DNA of 43,223 nucleotides from Mesorhizobium amorphae (GCF_014843845.1 NZ_JHQS01000124.1:1-43223); one strand, 5' to 3'; counted from the stretch's first letter, positions 23,604-32,576 are shown. Notes: generated by a model from the sequence alone, not told the origin. Program-made: numbers and translations.

Positions 23604-25016
23604 CTAGCAAATCGCGTACGGTAATTCACTGCGGCGGTTGTGATCGACTGTAATCGTGCTCTTAAGTGGTGGGACGGCTCGTTGAATGCAATCAATCCGC
23701 TCACAAACGCGGCATGAAACGCCGATGGGGTCAAATGCCAAGCTGTTTGTGAAATCCAGCCGATCCGCATAAACGAAATCGCCCGCATGGGAAATCTCGC
23801 ATCCGAGCGCGATCGCGTAGCGTCGATTGGGTGAGCCAAACCCGCCGTCCGCCTTGCTGACTTCGGTCGCGATGCTGAGATAATGCACACCGTCGGGTGT
23901 CTCCGCCAATTGGCAGATGATGCGACCCGGCGTTTCGAAAGCCTGGTGCGCGTTCCACAAAGGACAAGCTGCACCGTAGCGTGCGAACTGCAACTTTGCG
24001 GCGCTATGGCGCTTCGTGATGTTGCCGGCGCGATCGATACGCGCGAAGAAGACGGCAACGCCCTTCATCCGAGGCCTTTGCAACGTCGAAAGGCGATGCG
24101 CCACCTGCTCAAGGCTGGCGCCGAATCGCACTGCGAGCAGGTGCAGGTCGTGCCGAAGTTCTTTTGCCGTGGCCAGGAAGGGACGGTATGGCAACATAAG
24201 CGCGCCGGCAAAATAATTCTGGAGGCCGATCCTGCAAATCTCTGCTGCTTCGGAGGTACGGAAGCGCGCTCGCTCGATGATGGCGTCGATTTCCGCCCGG
24301 TGCTCCAAGGCGCCGATCTGGAATGCCATCTGAAAACTGCGCGTCGACGCAGGTGAGTAAGAGTTCAAATACAGCACGCGCGCTGACGCGTCGAAGCGCC
24401 TGATCACCCGCTCGCCATTGCCAGCGCGCGCAACGCGAACGTGATGATGCTGTTCCAGGTGATCTGCCAACGCCGTACCGACATCTCGATCCGACACGCC
24501 CAAGGCTTTCGCCAGATGCTCGGCCGCCCGGTCAAGCTCATCGATGTAGTTGTCAACAAAATGAAAAAAATCCCGCACTTCCTCGTAGGGTGCCGGTTCT
24601 GCAAAAGCATTGGTTCGGATCAGTTGGTCGTCGAAGCTGGCAAGCTGCTCGCTATTTCGGCGATAAGCCTGATGGCAGGCAATCAGCGCGTGAGCGAAGG
24701 ACGGTGCGTTGTGCGCAATGAGCTTCAGCTCCTGAAAGCCGAGGGAAACACCACCGAATACAGGATCGGCAAGTGTCTCGCTCAGTACAGAGAGCAGCCG
24801 GTCGGCGTCGCTGCCGCCAATTGAAGCGATATCGACGTTGAACTTCTCGGCCAGCGCAAGAAGCACTGCGGCCGAAACCGGTCGCTGGTTGTTTTCGATC
24901 TGGTTCAGATAGCTGGTCGATATCCCCAGCCGCTCGCCAAATGCCGCCTGGGTGGCCTTGCTGGCCTCCCGCAGTTCGCGCACGCGTCGCCCAATGAAAA
25001 GCTTGCCGTTTGCCAT
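23604..25016 (-). CDS. pccR: ScfR/PccR-type short-chain fatty acyl-CoA regulator
   Basis: A 470-residue regulator. The N-terminal XRE helix-turn-helix covers about 10-65 (LREASKATQAAFGERLGIST then YLNQIENNQRPVS). The centre has the IrrE/ImmA-like part (DASARVLYLNSYSPAST), and the C-terminus keeps the cysteine cluster CRVCERIDC of the RamB/ScfR family. ScfR proteins sense acyl-CoA esters; PccR in Rhodobacter sphaeroides controls propionyl-CoA carboxylase genes, and here the gene is divergent from pccB. The ATG at 25016 has no ribosome-binding site and lies in a TTTGCAAA box, so the messenger may be leaderless or the gene self-controlled. The symbol rests on family and position. Confidence 0.92.
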   Translation of the reverse strand: MANGKLFIGRRVRELREASKATQAAFGERLGISTSYLNQIENNQRPVSAAVLLALAEKFNVDIASIGGSDADRLLSVLSETLADPVFGGVSLGFQELKLIAHNAPSFAHALIACHQAYRRNSEQLASFDDQLIRTNAFAEPAPYEEVRDFFHFVDNYIDELDRAAEHLAKALGVSDRDVGTALADHLEQHHHVRVARAGNGERVIRRFDASARVLYLNSYSPASTRSFQMAFQIGALEHRAEIDAIIERARFRTSEAAEICRIGLQNYFAGALMLPYRPFLATAKELRHDLHLLAVRFGASLEQVAHRLSTLQRPRMKGVAVFFARIDRAGNITKRHSAAKLQFARYGAACPLWNAHQAFETPGRIICQLAETPDGVHYLSIATEVSKADGGFGSPNRRYAIALGCEISHAGDFVYADRLDFTNSLAFDPIGVSCRVCERIDCIQRAVPPLKSTITVDHNRRSELPYAIC

Positions 25017-25062
25017 TTGCAAATTCGCATATTTCTATTTGCAATTTCATACATTTTGCAAT
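25014..25062. promoter_or_regulatory. TTTGCAA-type repeats between pccR and pccB
   Basis: Three copies of TTTGCAA: TTTGCAAA at 25016-25023, TTTGCAAT at 25038-25045 and TTTGCAAT at 25055-25062. The first is a perfect 8-bp palindrome and touches the pccR start codon. Published work on Rhodobacter PccR reports TTTGCAAA-type half-sites (from memory), and these copies fit it in sequence, but the spacing here (22 and 17 bp start to start) differs from the tandem form I recall. They are probably the operator for both genes. Confidence 0.6.
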
Positions 25063-25133
25063 CGCACCCGGTCAAGCCTTTCCCGTCCATTGCCGGCGAA
25101 CTAATGCGGAGCGTAATTCCAGTGGAGGCGCTC

Positions 25134-25238
25134 ATGCGATTGTCCAGCCAAGCAACCCCGAGTTCGAGGCAAAGCCGGCTCACCGCATTGCGATTCCAGA
25201 CGGCCTGGAAGATGCTCGAGCAAACGGCTGGGCGCTGA
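25134..25238 (+). CDS. Possible 34-codon leader ORF coupled to pccB
   Basis: An ATG at 25134 follows a strong GGAGG ribosome-binding sequence (25124-25128) at five-base spacing. It opens a frame of 34 codons (MRLSSQATPSSRQSRL and onward, arginine- and serine-rich) that ends in TGA at 25236-25238. This stop shares its A with the pccB ATG (TGATG), a classic coupling overlap. pccB itself has no ribosome-binding site. The peptide has no known relative that I recognise. It may instead be a chance frame; codon conservation in relatives would decide. Confidence 0.4.
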   Translation: MRLSSQATPSSRQSRLTALRFQTAWKMLEQTAGR

Positions 25239-26770
25239 TGCGAGCTGTTCTCGAACAACTAGAAGTCCGTCGTGCTCAAGCTCGCATGGGTGGCGGACAG
25301 AAGCGCGTCGACGCTCAACACGCAAAAGGCAAGCTGACCGCCCGAGAGCGCCTCGTGGTGCTTCTCGATGAAGGCTCCTTCGAAGAATACGACATGTACG
25401 TCACGCATCGTGCGACGGACTTCGGCATGGATGCCCAGAAGGTTGCCGGGGATGGCGTGGTCACAGGCTGGGGTACGATCAACGGCAGGCTCGTTTATGT
25501 GTTCTCACAGGACTTCACGGTGCTGGGCGGATCACTGTCCGAGACACACGCTCAGAAGATCTGCAAGATCATGGACATGGCGGTGCGTAACGGGGCGCCG
25601 GTGATCGGCCTCAACGATTCTGGCGGCGCGCGCATCCAAGAGGGTGTCGCCTCACTTGCTGGCTATGCCGACGTCTTCAAGCGCAACGTCGATGCTTCTG
25701 GCGTCATTCCGCAGATTTCGGTGATCATGGGCCCGTGCGCCGGCGGCGCGGTCTATTCCCCGGCCATGACCGATTTCATCTTCATGGTTCGGGATTCCTC
25801 CTACATGTTTGTGACCGGCCCCGATGTGGTCAAGACGGTCACAAACGAGATCGTGACCGCGGAGGAACTCGGCGGTGCGGCAACGCACACGCAAAGATCC
25901 TCTGTCGCGGACGGGGCTTTCGAAAACGACATCGAGGCTTTGGAAGAGGTCCGGCGCCTCTTTGATTTCCTGCCGCTGAACAATCGGGAAAAGCCGCCCG
26001 TGCGGCCGTTTTATGACGATCCCGAGCGGATCGAGTTGCGCCTCGACACGCTCGTGCCGGAGAGTGCGAACAAGCCGTACGACATGAAGGAACTGATCCT
26101 CGCTGTTGCCGACGAAGGCGACTTCTTCGAGCTTCAGGCCGCCTTCGCCCGCAACATCATCACCGGTTTTCTGCGCATCGAGGGCAGAACGGTAGGGGTG
26201 GTGGCCAACCAGCCCATGGTGCTGGCCGGATGCCTCGACATTGATTCCTCCCGCAAAGCGGCGCGTTTTGTTCGCTTCTGCAACGCCTTCGACATCCCGA
26301 TCATGACGCTCGTCGACGTGCCAGGCTTCCTGCCGGGCACCGCCCAGGAATATGGCGGCGTCATCAAGCACGGCGCCAAACTGCTGTTTGCCTATTCCCA
26401 GGCGACCGTGCCGATGGTCACATTGATCACGCGCAAGGCTTACGGCGGTGCTTACGACGTGATGGCGTCGAAACATATCGGCGCCGACATCAACTACGCC
26501 TGGCCGACCGCCGAAATCGCGGTGATGGGCGCAAAGGGCGCTGCCGAGATCCTCTACCGGTCTGAACTCGGCGATCCAGAGAGGCTCGCCGCTCGCACCA
26601 GGGAATACGAACAGCGCTTCGCCAACCCCTTCATTGCCGCCGAGCGCGGCTTCATCGACGAAGTGATCATGCCCCATTCCTCACGCAAGCGGATCGCTCG
26701 TGCCTTTGCCGCTCTACGCGGAAAAAGCGTCGAGACGCGTTGGAAGAAGCACGACACGATCCCGCTTTGA
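25238..26770 (+). CDS. pccB: Propionyl-CoA carboxylase beta subunit (carboxyltransferase)
   Basis: A 510-residue carboxyltransferase, the normal length. The N-terminus MRAVLEQLEVRRAQARMGGG matches PccB starts, and the two crotonase-like halves show NDSGGARIQEGVASLAGYAD, GPCAGGAVYSPAMTDF, VDVPGFLPGTAQEYGG and TRKAYGGAYDVMAS. With PccA it makes (S)-methylmalonyl-CoA from propionyl-CoA. The ATG at 25238 is favoured by family alignment even though the frame is open further upstream. No ribosome-binding site precedes it, but a small upstream ORF ends on its start codon. It is followed by pccA after 11 bp. ScfR-type control is expected from the divergent neighbour. Confidence 0.97.
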   Translation: MRAVLEQLEVRRAQARMGGGQKRVDAQHAKGKLTARERLVVLLDEGSFEEYDMYVTHRATDFGMDAQKVAGDGVVTGWGTINGRLVYVFSQDFTVLGGSLSETHAQKICKIMDMAVRNGAPVIGLNDSGGARIQEGVASLAGYADVFKRNVDASGVIPQISVIMGPCAGGAVYSPAMTDFIFMVRDSSYMFVTGPDVVKTVTNEIVTAEELGGAATHTQRSSVADGAFENDIEALEEVRRLFDFLPLNNREKPPVRPFYDDPERIELRLDTLVPESANKPYDMKELILAVADEGDFFELQAAFARNIITGFLRIEGRTVGVVANQPMVLAGCLDIDSSRKAARFVRFCNAFDIPIMTLVDVPGFLPGTAQEYGGVIKHGAKLLFAYSQATVPMVTLITRKAYGGAYDVMASKHIGADINYAWPTAEIAVMGAKGAAEILYRSELGDPERLAARTREYEQRFANPFIAAERGFIDEVIMPHSSRKRIARAFAALRGKSVETRWKKHDTIPL

Positions 26771-26781
26771 GTGCGCAAAAA

Positions 26782-28785
26782 ATGTTCAAGAAGATCCTGA
26801 TTGCCAATCGTGGCGAGATCGCCTGCCGGGTGATCAAAACGGCGCACAGGCTCGGCATTGCCACCGTTGCCGTGTACTCCGACGCTGACCGCGACGCCCT
26901 GCACGTCCGGCAAGCCGATGAAGCGGTCCATATCGGTCCCGCCGCCTCGGCCCAGTCCTATCTTCGCATTGCAAACATCCTGGATGCCGTCTCTGCCACG
27001 GGCGCTGATGCAGTTCATCCGGGTTATGGTTTCCTGTCTGAGAATTCGAATTTCGCCGACGCGCTGAAAGCCAAGGGCATCGCCTTCATCGGGCCCTCGC
27101 CCGTCGCAATCGAGGCGATGGGCGACAAGATCACGTCGAAGAAGATCGCGGCATCCGCCGGTGTCTCGACCGTGCCCGGCCACATGGCCCTGATCGAGGA
27201 TGCAGAGGAAGCGTTGCGCATCGCCGCAGAGATCGGCTTTCCTGTCATGATCAAGGCATCCGCCGGCGGTGGCGGCAAGGGCATGCGCATTGCCTGGAAC
27301 GAGGTCGAGGCGCGCGAAGGATATCACTCCTCGCGAAACGAGGCGAAGAACGCCTTTGGCGACGACCGTATCTTCATCGAGAAATTCGTCACCGAGCCAC
27401 GTCACATCGAAATCCAGGTGCTCGGCGATCAGCACGGCAATATCGTCTACCTCGGTGAGCGGGAATGCTCGATCCAGCGCCGCAACCAGAAGATCATCGA
27501 GGAGGCTCCATCACCGTTCCTCGACGAAGCGACCCGGCATGCGATGGGAAAGCAGGCCGTCGCTCTTGCCAGGGCGGTCGGCTACCACTCGGCAGGTACC
27601 GTTGAATTCATTGTCGATCGTGACCGCAACTTCTACTTCCTCGAAATGAATACGCGGCTTCAGGTCGAACATCCGGTCACCGAACTTGTAACCGGCATCG
27701 ATCTGGTCGAGGAAATGATCCGCATCGCCGCCGGCGAAAAGCTGCGCTTTGACCAAGAGAACGTGAGACTGAATGGCTGGGCTATCGAAAGCCGGCTCTA
27801 CGCTGAAGACCCGTATCGCAATTTCTTGCCCTCGATCGGTCGTCTGACGCGCTACTGGCCGCCCGCCGAAGGTGCGCGTGCGGACGGCTCACTCATCCGC
27901 AACGATACCGGTGTGGTCGAGGGCTCGGAAATCTCGATGCACTATGATCCCATGATCGCCAAGCTCTGCGCCTGGGCACCCGATCGGCTGGGCGCAATCA
28001 ACGCCATGGCCGCGGCGCTGGATGATTTCGAAGTGGAAGGCATCGGCCATAACCTGCCATTCCTCTCTGCTGTCATGGACCATCCCCGGTTTCGCGAGGG
28101 GCGGCTGAGCACAGCCTTTATCGCCGAGGAGTTTCCAGACGGCTTCGCAGGTGTATCTCCAACCGATGCGGATGAGCGCAAGCTCGCGGCGGTTGCGGCA
28201 CATATCAACTGGAAACTCCAGCACCGCAATGTCCTGATCTCCGGGGCGATGGATAATCATCGTCGCAAAGTCCCTGGCGATTGGATGGTCGCGCTTGGCA
28301 ACCATGCCTTTGCGGTGGCCGTGTGCGATCAGAAAGACGGAACCGTGGTGTCATTCGATGACGGCTCGGTCCTGGCCGTCGCAGGCAACTGGCAGCCGGG
28401 ACGGCACTTGGCGCACTTTCAAATTGGCGCCGAGAGCACGTCGATCAAAACGTCGCGGTCAGGAACTGGCTACCGACTGCGCTGGCGAGGCATGGATGTT
28501 GTTGCCCATGTACGCAGCCCACCTGTCGCCGAGCTCGCGCGATTGATGCCGAAGAAGCAGCCGCCGGACACTTCAAAGCTGCTGCTTTGCCCGATGCCCG
28601 GTGTGATCACCGCGATTGTCGTTTCCGAAGGAGAGCCGGTCGAGGCTGGCCAGATTCTTGCAACGGTGGAAGCGATGAAAATGGAGAACGTGCTGCGCGC
28701 CGAACGGCGGGCTGTTGTCAAACGGATCGCCGCCAAGGCGGGCGCAAGCCTCGCCGTCGACGAACCCATTCTGGAGTTCGAATGA
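26782..28785 (+). CDS. pccA: Propionyl-CoA carboxylase alpha subunit (biotin carboxylase + BCCP)
   Basis: A 667-residue subunit. Order: biotin carboxylase (KKILIANRGEIACRVI, the ATP-binding GGGGKGMRIAWN, ERECSIQRRNQKIIEEAPSP, NTRLQVEHPVTELVTGIDLV), the BT linker domain, and a C-terminal biotinyl domain with the biotin lysine in VEAMKMEN (Lys633, about 35 residues from the end, as usual). It loads CO2 on biotin for PccB. Its stop overlaps the mutase start (ATGA), so the three genes pccB-pccA-mutase are translationally linked. Confidence 0.97.
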   Translation: MFKKILIANRGEIACRVIKTAHRLGIATVAVYSDADRDALHVRQADEAVHIGPAASAQSYLRIANILDAVSATGADAVHPGYGFLSENSNFADALKAKGIAFIGPSPVAIEAMGDKITSKKIAASAGVSTVPGHMALIEDAEEALRIAAEIGFPVMIKASAGGGGKGMRIAWNEVEAREGYHSSRNEAKNAFGDDRIFIEKFVTEPRHIEIQVLGDQHGNIVYLGERECSIQRRNQKIIEEAPSPFLDEATRHAMGKQAVALARAVGYHSAGTVEFIVDRDRNFYFLEMNTRLQVEHPVTELVTGIDLVEEMIRIAAGEKLRFDQENVRLNGWAIESRLYAEDPYRNFLPSIGRLTRYWPPAEGARADGSLIRNDTGVVEGSEISMHYDPMIAKLCAWAPDRLGAINAMAAALDDFEVEGIGHNLPFLSAVMDHPRFREGRLSTAFIAEEFPDGFAGVSPTDADERKLAAVAAHINWKLQHRNVLISGAMDNHRRKVPGDWMVALGNHAFAVAVCDQKDGTVVSFDDGSVLAVAGNWQPGRHLAHFQIGAESTSIKTSRSGTGYRLRWRGMDVVAHVRSPPVAELARLMPKKQPPDTSKLLLCPMPGVITAIVVSEGEPVEAGQILATVEAMKMENVLRAERRAVVKRIAAKAGASLAVDEPILEFE

Positions 28786-30923
28786 TGGCCGATCCCAAAC
28801 TCGCAGACTGGCGCGCTGTTGCCGAACGGGAACTGAAGGCATCGCCCGACACCCTCGTCTGGCGCACGCCCGAGGACATCGACGTCAAGCCGCTTTACAC
28901 GGCAGACGATTTGGATGGGATCAACCACCTCGCCACGCTGCCCGGGCTGAAACCTTTCGTCCGCGGGGCCCGCGCGACGATGTATGCCGGCAGGCCGTGG
29001 ACAATCCGGCAATATGCCGGCTTCTCGACCGCGGAGGAGTCGAACGCCTTTTTCCGCAAGGCGCTCGCCGCCGGCCAGCAGGGCGTCTCAGTTGCCTTCG
29101 ATCTCGCCACCCATCGCGGCTATGACAGCGACCATCCACGTGTCGTCGGCGATGTCGGCAAGGCGGGTGTGGCAATCGATTCCGTCGAGGACATGAAGGT
29201 CCTGTTCGATAGCATACCGCTCAAGGACATGTCCGTCTCCATGACCATGAACGGTGCTGTCATCCCGATCCTCGCTTGCTTCATCGTTGCCGGTGAGGAG
29301 CAGGGCTGCTCGCACGCCGAGCTTTCCGGGACCATCCAGAACGACATCCTGAAGGAGTTCATGGTCCGCAACACCTACATCTACCCGCCCGAACCCTCGA
29401 TGCGGATCGTCGCCGACATCATCGAGTACACCACAAAGGAGATGCCGAAGTTCAACTCTATCTCCATCTCCGGCTATCACATGCAGGAGGCGGGCGCGAC
29501 GCTGGTGCAGGAGCTCGCCTTCACACTGGCCGACGGGCGGGAATATGTTCGTGCCGCGTTGAAGAAAGGTCTCGATGTCGACGATTTTGCCGGACGGCTC
29601 TCGTTCTTCTTCGCCATCGGGATGAATTTTTTCATGGAGGCCGCCAAGTTGCGGGCAGCGCGACTTCTGTGGTCGCGTATTATGGAAGAGTTCCAACCGA
29701 AGAAGCCTTCATCGCTGATGCTACGCACGCACTGCCAGACATCGGGCGTGTCGCTGCAGGAGCAGGACCCTTACAACAACATCGTGCGCACCGCTTATGA
29801 GGCGCTCGCCGCAGTGCTCGGCGGCACGCAGTCACTCCACACCAACTCCTTTGATGAGGCGATCGCGCTGCCGACTGAGTTTTCGGCGCGCATTGCGCGC
29901 AACACTCAACTGATCCTCCAGCACGAGGCCGGCGTGACCAAGGTCGTCGATCCGCTGGCCGGCTCTTACTACGTCGAAAGCCTGACGAACGAGTTGGCGC
30001 AGAAGGCGTGGGCGCTCATCGAGGAAATCGAGGCCATCGGCGGCATGACCAAGGCCGTCATCGAAGGTTTGCCAAAACGCCTGATCGAGACGGCGGCCAC
30101 CCGCCGCCAGGCGATGATCGATCGCGGCGACGAAGTGATCGTCGGCGTCAACAAGTACCGGCTCGAGACCGAGGCCCCGATCGAGGTTCTTGAGATAGAC
30201 AATGCGGCGGTGCGCGAGACACAGATCCGCCGTATCGAACTGACCAAGCGTCAACGCTATCCCAAGCGCGTCGACGCAGCCCTTGCCGCGCTTGGTGAGA
30301 CCGCAGCCAGCGGCAAGGGCAACATTCTCGAAGCAGCCGTCGAAGCGGCGCGCGCTCGCGCCACGGTGGGGGAGATTTCCGATGTCTTGCGCCGCGCTTT
30401 CGGCGATCATGTGGCCGTTCCCGAGGTGATTACTGAAGTTTACGGAGCCGCCTTCCGGGACGAACCGGAATACAGGACGTTGGTTTCTCGCATCGGGGAC
30501 ATCGCCGTGTCACTCGGCAGACGGCCAAAGTTGATGGTGGCCAAGCTCGGTCAGGATGGCCACGACCGCGGCGCCAAAGTGATCGCATCGGCGTTCGGCG
30601 ATCTCGGCTTCGATGTGGTCGCCGGGCCGCTTTTCCAGACACCGCAAGAAGCAGCAAGCATGGCCGTGGCCTCTGGGGTCCACGTCGTCGGCGCATCCTC
30701 GCTCGCGGCCGGACACAAGGCGCTCCTGCCGCAGCTCGTCGAGGCGCTGAAGGCAAGAGGCGCCGAAAACATCATCGTCGTGTGCGGTGGCGTAGTACCG
30801 GGCCAGGATTATCAATTCCTGATGGATCATGGGGTCGCCGCCGTATTCGGCCCTGGAACGCATATCTTGGATGCAGCGCGTACGGTTATTGACCTGCTTG
30901 AGGGCAGGCGCCGTAATCGATGA
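28782..30923 (+). CDS. Methylmalonyl-CoA mutase, single-chain
   Basis: A 713-residue adenosylcobalamin mutase that turns methylmalonyl-CoA into succinyl-CoA. The catalytic barrel shows RGARATMYAGRPWTIRQYAG, FDLATHRGYDSDHPR, SMTMNGAVIPILACFI and the RTHCQTSGVSLQEQDPYNN block. The C-terminal B12 domain has KLGQDGHDRGAKVI with the cobalt-ligand histidine (His594), then GASSLAAGHK. It is the homodimer form, called ScpA or BhbA in other bacteria. The start overlaps the pccA stop. Neither methylmalonyl-CoA epimerase nor a MeaB-type chaperone is in the window, so they must be encoded elsewhere. Confidence 0.97.
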   Translation: MMADPKLADWRAVAERELKASPDTLVWRTPEDIDVKPLYTADDLDGINHLATLPGLKPFVRGARATMYAGRPWTIRQYAGFSTAEESNAFFRKALAAGQQGVSVAFDLATHRGYDSDHPRVVGDVGKAGVAIDSVEDMKVLFDSIPLKDMSVSMTMNGAVIPILACFIVAGEEQGCSHAELSGTIQNDILKEFMVRNTYIYPPEPSMRIVADIIEYTTKEMPKFNSISISGYHMQEAGATLVQELAFTLADGREYVRAALKKGLDVDDFAGRLSFFFAIGMNFFMEAAKLRAARLLWSRIMEEFQPKKPSSLMLRTHCQTSGVSLQEQDPYNNIVRTAYEALAAVLGGTQSLHTNSFDEAIALPTEFSARIARNTQLILQHEAGVTKVVDPLAGSYYVESLTNELAQKAWALIEEIEAIGGMTKAVIEGLPKRLIETAATRRQAMIDRGDEVIVGVNKYRLETEAPIEVLEIDNAAVRETQIRRIELTKRQRYPKRVDAALAALGETAASGKGNILEAAVEAARARATVGEISDVLRRAFGDHVAVPEVITEVYGAAFRDEPEYRTLVSRIGDIAVSLGRRPKLMVAKLGQDGHDRGAKVIASAFGDLGFDVVAGPLFQTPQEAASMAVASGVHVVGASSLAAGHKALLPQLVEALKARGAENIIVVCGGVVPGQDYQFLMDHGVAAVFGPGTHILDAARTVIDLLEGRRRNR

Positions 30924-31221
30924 ACGCCCTCGACAATTCGGCGAAGCGCCTATGCTCGGAAATTGGGTTCCAAAGCCAAGCTGGCTGTGGCCGGTGCTCC
31001 TTCAGCCCGTCGACGCCGCTGCTCAAGAACCGGTCTGCTACTTGCTGTTCACTGCCTTTTTTGCCGATTGAACTACATCCAGCGGCCTCGGACTTTCTTC
31101 CTCGCCAGCTATGGAACTCTGCAATCGGCTCTTGGCTATCGCTCACTGGAGGAATTTGAGACGGGTCGCCTACTTTTGTGTTCCTGTTGTATTAGCCGAA
31201 GGGGTCACTCAATAGCGGAGA
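30924..31221. other. Convergent gap after the mutase gene
   Basis: About 300 bp between the ends of the mutase and the threonine dehydratase. I see no gene and no strong hairpin with a T-run on either strand. A GAGGGC/GCCCTC pair around the mutase stop has a long loop and is not a convincing terminator. Confidence 0.5.
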
Positions 31222-32211
31222 TCAAAGGAGACTTTTCAACGTCTTTGCACTGATGCGGGAACCGCAAATGACGAGAACAACTGTCTTGCCCTCGAAGCGT
31301 GCAGAACCTCGTTCTGCGGCTTCGAGCAGGGCAGCGATGGCAAGTCCTGCTGACCCTTCCAGAAGATGGTTGTCGTTCTCGATGTAAAGCCGCATCGCTG
31401 CCTTCGTGGCCTCCTCCGAAAGGAGATGCCATTCGTCAACGAGCTGAGTAACCAATGGAAGGGTGATGGCATCCTCTTCCATGCCCCCAGCGCATCCGTC
31501 AGCAATCGTTGGATCAGCATCAAAAACGACAACCTTGCCAGCCTTGATTGATGCATACATCGCATGATCGGCTTGTGGGGAGCACGCGCAGACTCGAACT
31601 GTCTGCCCAATTCCCTTCAGGTATCCAGCAATGCCGCTGAGCAGTCCGCCGCCCCCGACCGAAAGGAATAACTCGTCGACCTGACCGATCTGCTCCAGCA
31701 ACTCCTTGCCGATCGTCCCCTGGCCGCCAATGATCGCCGGATCGTTGTAAGGAGAAGCGAATGTCAGCCCGCGCTCGTCAGCGAAAGCATGGGCGTAGAT
31801 TTCGGTTTGTCCGGCGTCGTTCGAGTGAAAGCGAACCTCTGCACCGAGGCCGCGGACTGCGTCTACCTTAACGGACGAGGCGTTCTCGGGCATGAAGATC
31901 AGGCTTTTTGCTCCGAATGCATTTGCTGCATACGCAACAGCAGCGCCATGGTTTCCTGTAGAAGCAGCGACAATCCCCCTAGCACGCTCGGCGTCTGACA
32001 ACGAGGCGATCTTGTTCATCGCCCCGCGGCCCTTGAAGGAACCAGAAACTTGAAGCTGTTCAAGCTTGAAGAAAACGTTCGCCCCAGCCCGGCTGCTGAA
32101 GTAGTTGGACCGCTGTAGAGGGGTGCGGTGAATATGGCCGGCGGTCCGAGTATGTGCAGTTTCCACGAGATCGGGGATGTCACTTACCGCAATAGAATGA
32201 GCTTTAGTCAC
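31222..32211 (-). CDS. Threonine/serine dehydratase-like PLP enzyme
   Basis: A 329-residue fold-type II PLP enzyme. The PLP lysine is Lys60 in VSGSFKGRGAMNK, the phosphate-binding glycine loop is LSVGGGGLLSG, and STGNHGAAVAYAA is the usual substrate-loop block. It lacks the C-terminal ACT-like domain of biosynthetic IlvA, so it is of the catabolic or broad-specificity group. I prefer the GTG at 32211, which has AAAGGA upstream; an ATG at 32250 adds 13 residues. Threonine would give 2-oxobutyrate, a propionyl-CoA precursor, which fits the neighbouring pcc genes; hydroxyectoine or hydroxyaspartate-type substrates are alternatives. Confidence 0.9.
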   Translation of the reverse strand: MTKAHSIAVSDIPDLVETAHTRTAGHIHRTPLQRSNYFSSRAGANVFFKLEQLQVSGSFKGRGAMNKIASLSDAERARGIVAASTGNHGAAVAYAANAFGAKSLIFMPENASSVKVDAVRGLGAEVRFHSNDAGQTEIYAHAFADERGLTFASPYNDPAIIGGQGTIGKELLEQIGQVDELFLSVGGGGLLSGIAGYLKGIGQTVRVCACSPQADHAMYASIKAGKVVVFDADPTIADGCAGGMEEDAITLPLVTQLVDEWHLLSEEATKAAMRLYIENDNHLLEGSAGLAIAALLEAAERGSARFEGKTVVLVICGSRISAKTLKSLL

Positions 32212-32250
32212 CGTTTGGTCCTTTCTGGAAAAGTTCGTGCTGGGCACCAT

Positions 32251-32503
32251 GTCAGAGTGACCTCGCGTAAAAGAAGTCCAGTTTTTAAGAAAGTGGTATC
32301 ATCGGCTCCTTGAGATGGATGCCACTTTGAGCGTGCAGTTCTCTGTCGTGGATCGGAAGGAATAGTGGTGCGTTTTGAGGGGCTGGTGCGGGTGTTGTCT
32401 TTTCTTGGCGACTGGAGCAGACTGCTGTTACAGCAATTGCACCAATCGGTGACGGTTTGAACCCTGGCGGAACACACGGGTCGCAGCGCGCCCACCCGAG
32501 TCT
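32251..32503. other. Upstream region of the dehydratase
   Basis: No gene seen. A 30-codon plus-strand frame (about 32368-32460) has no family similarity. This stretch should hold the dehydratase promoter. Confidence 0.45.
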
Positions 32504-32575
32504 AGACTTAATATTTCTAGCCAAAGCAAGCTTTTTGTTCTGTCCATCAGGAAACTTCTGCCGGAACTCGCAGTT
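32504..32575 (+). pseudogene. Remnant of a LuxR gene 3' end
   Basis: By hand alignment, 59 of 72 bases match 20971-21042, the 3' end of the LuxR gene, without gaps. The reading frame is kept (RLNISSQSKLFVLSIRKLLP against RLNISSQSELFALFIQTLLP). Similarity stops sharply at about 32503, and the remnant ends against the stop of the convergent PotC-type gene. It is the stub of a related LuxR gene whose body has been deleted. Confidence 0.75.
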
Positions 32576-32576
32576 G

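Noticed and set aside
25652..26677. A 341-codon minus-strand frame across pccB, and a 293-codon one at 26554-27435
   Set aside because: Both are antisense to strongly conserved carboxylase genes and show no motif of their own.
30880..30960. GAGGGC/GCCCTC pair at the mutase stop as a terminator
   Set aside because: Loop over 20 bases and no T-run.
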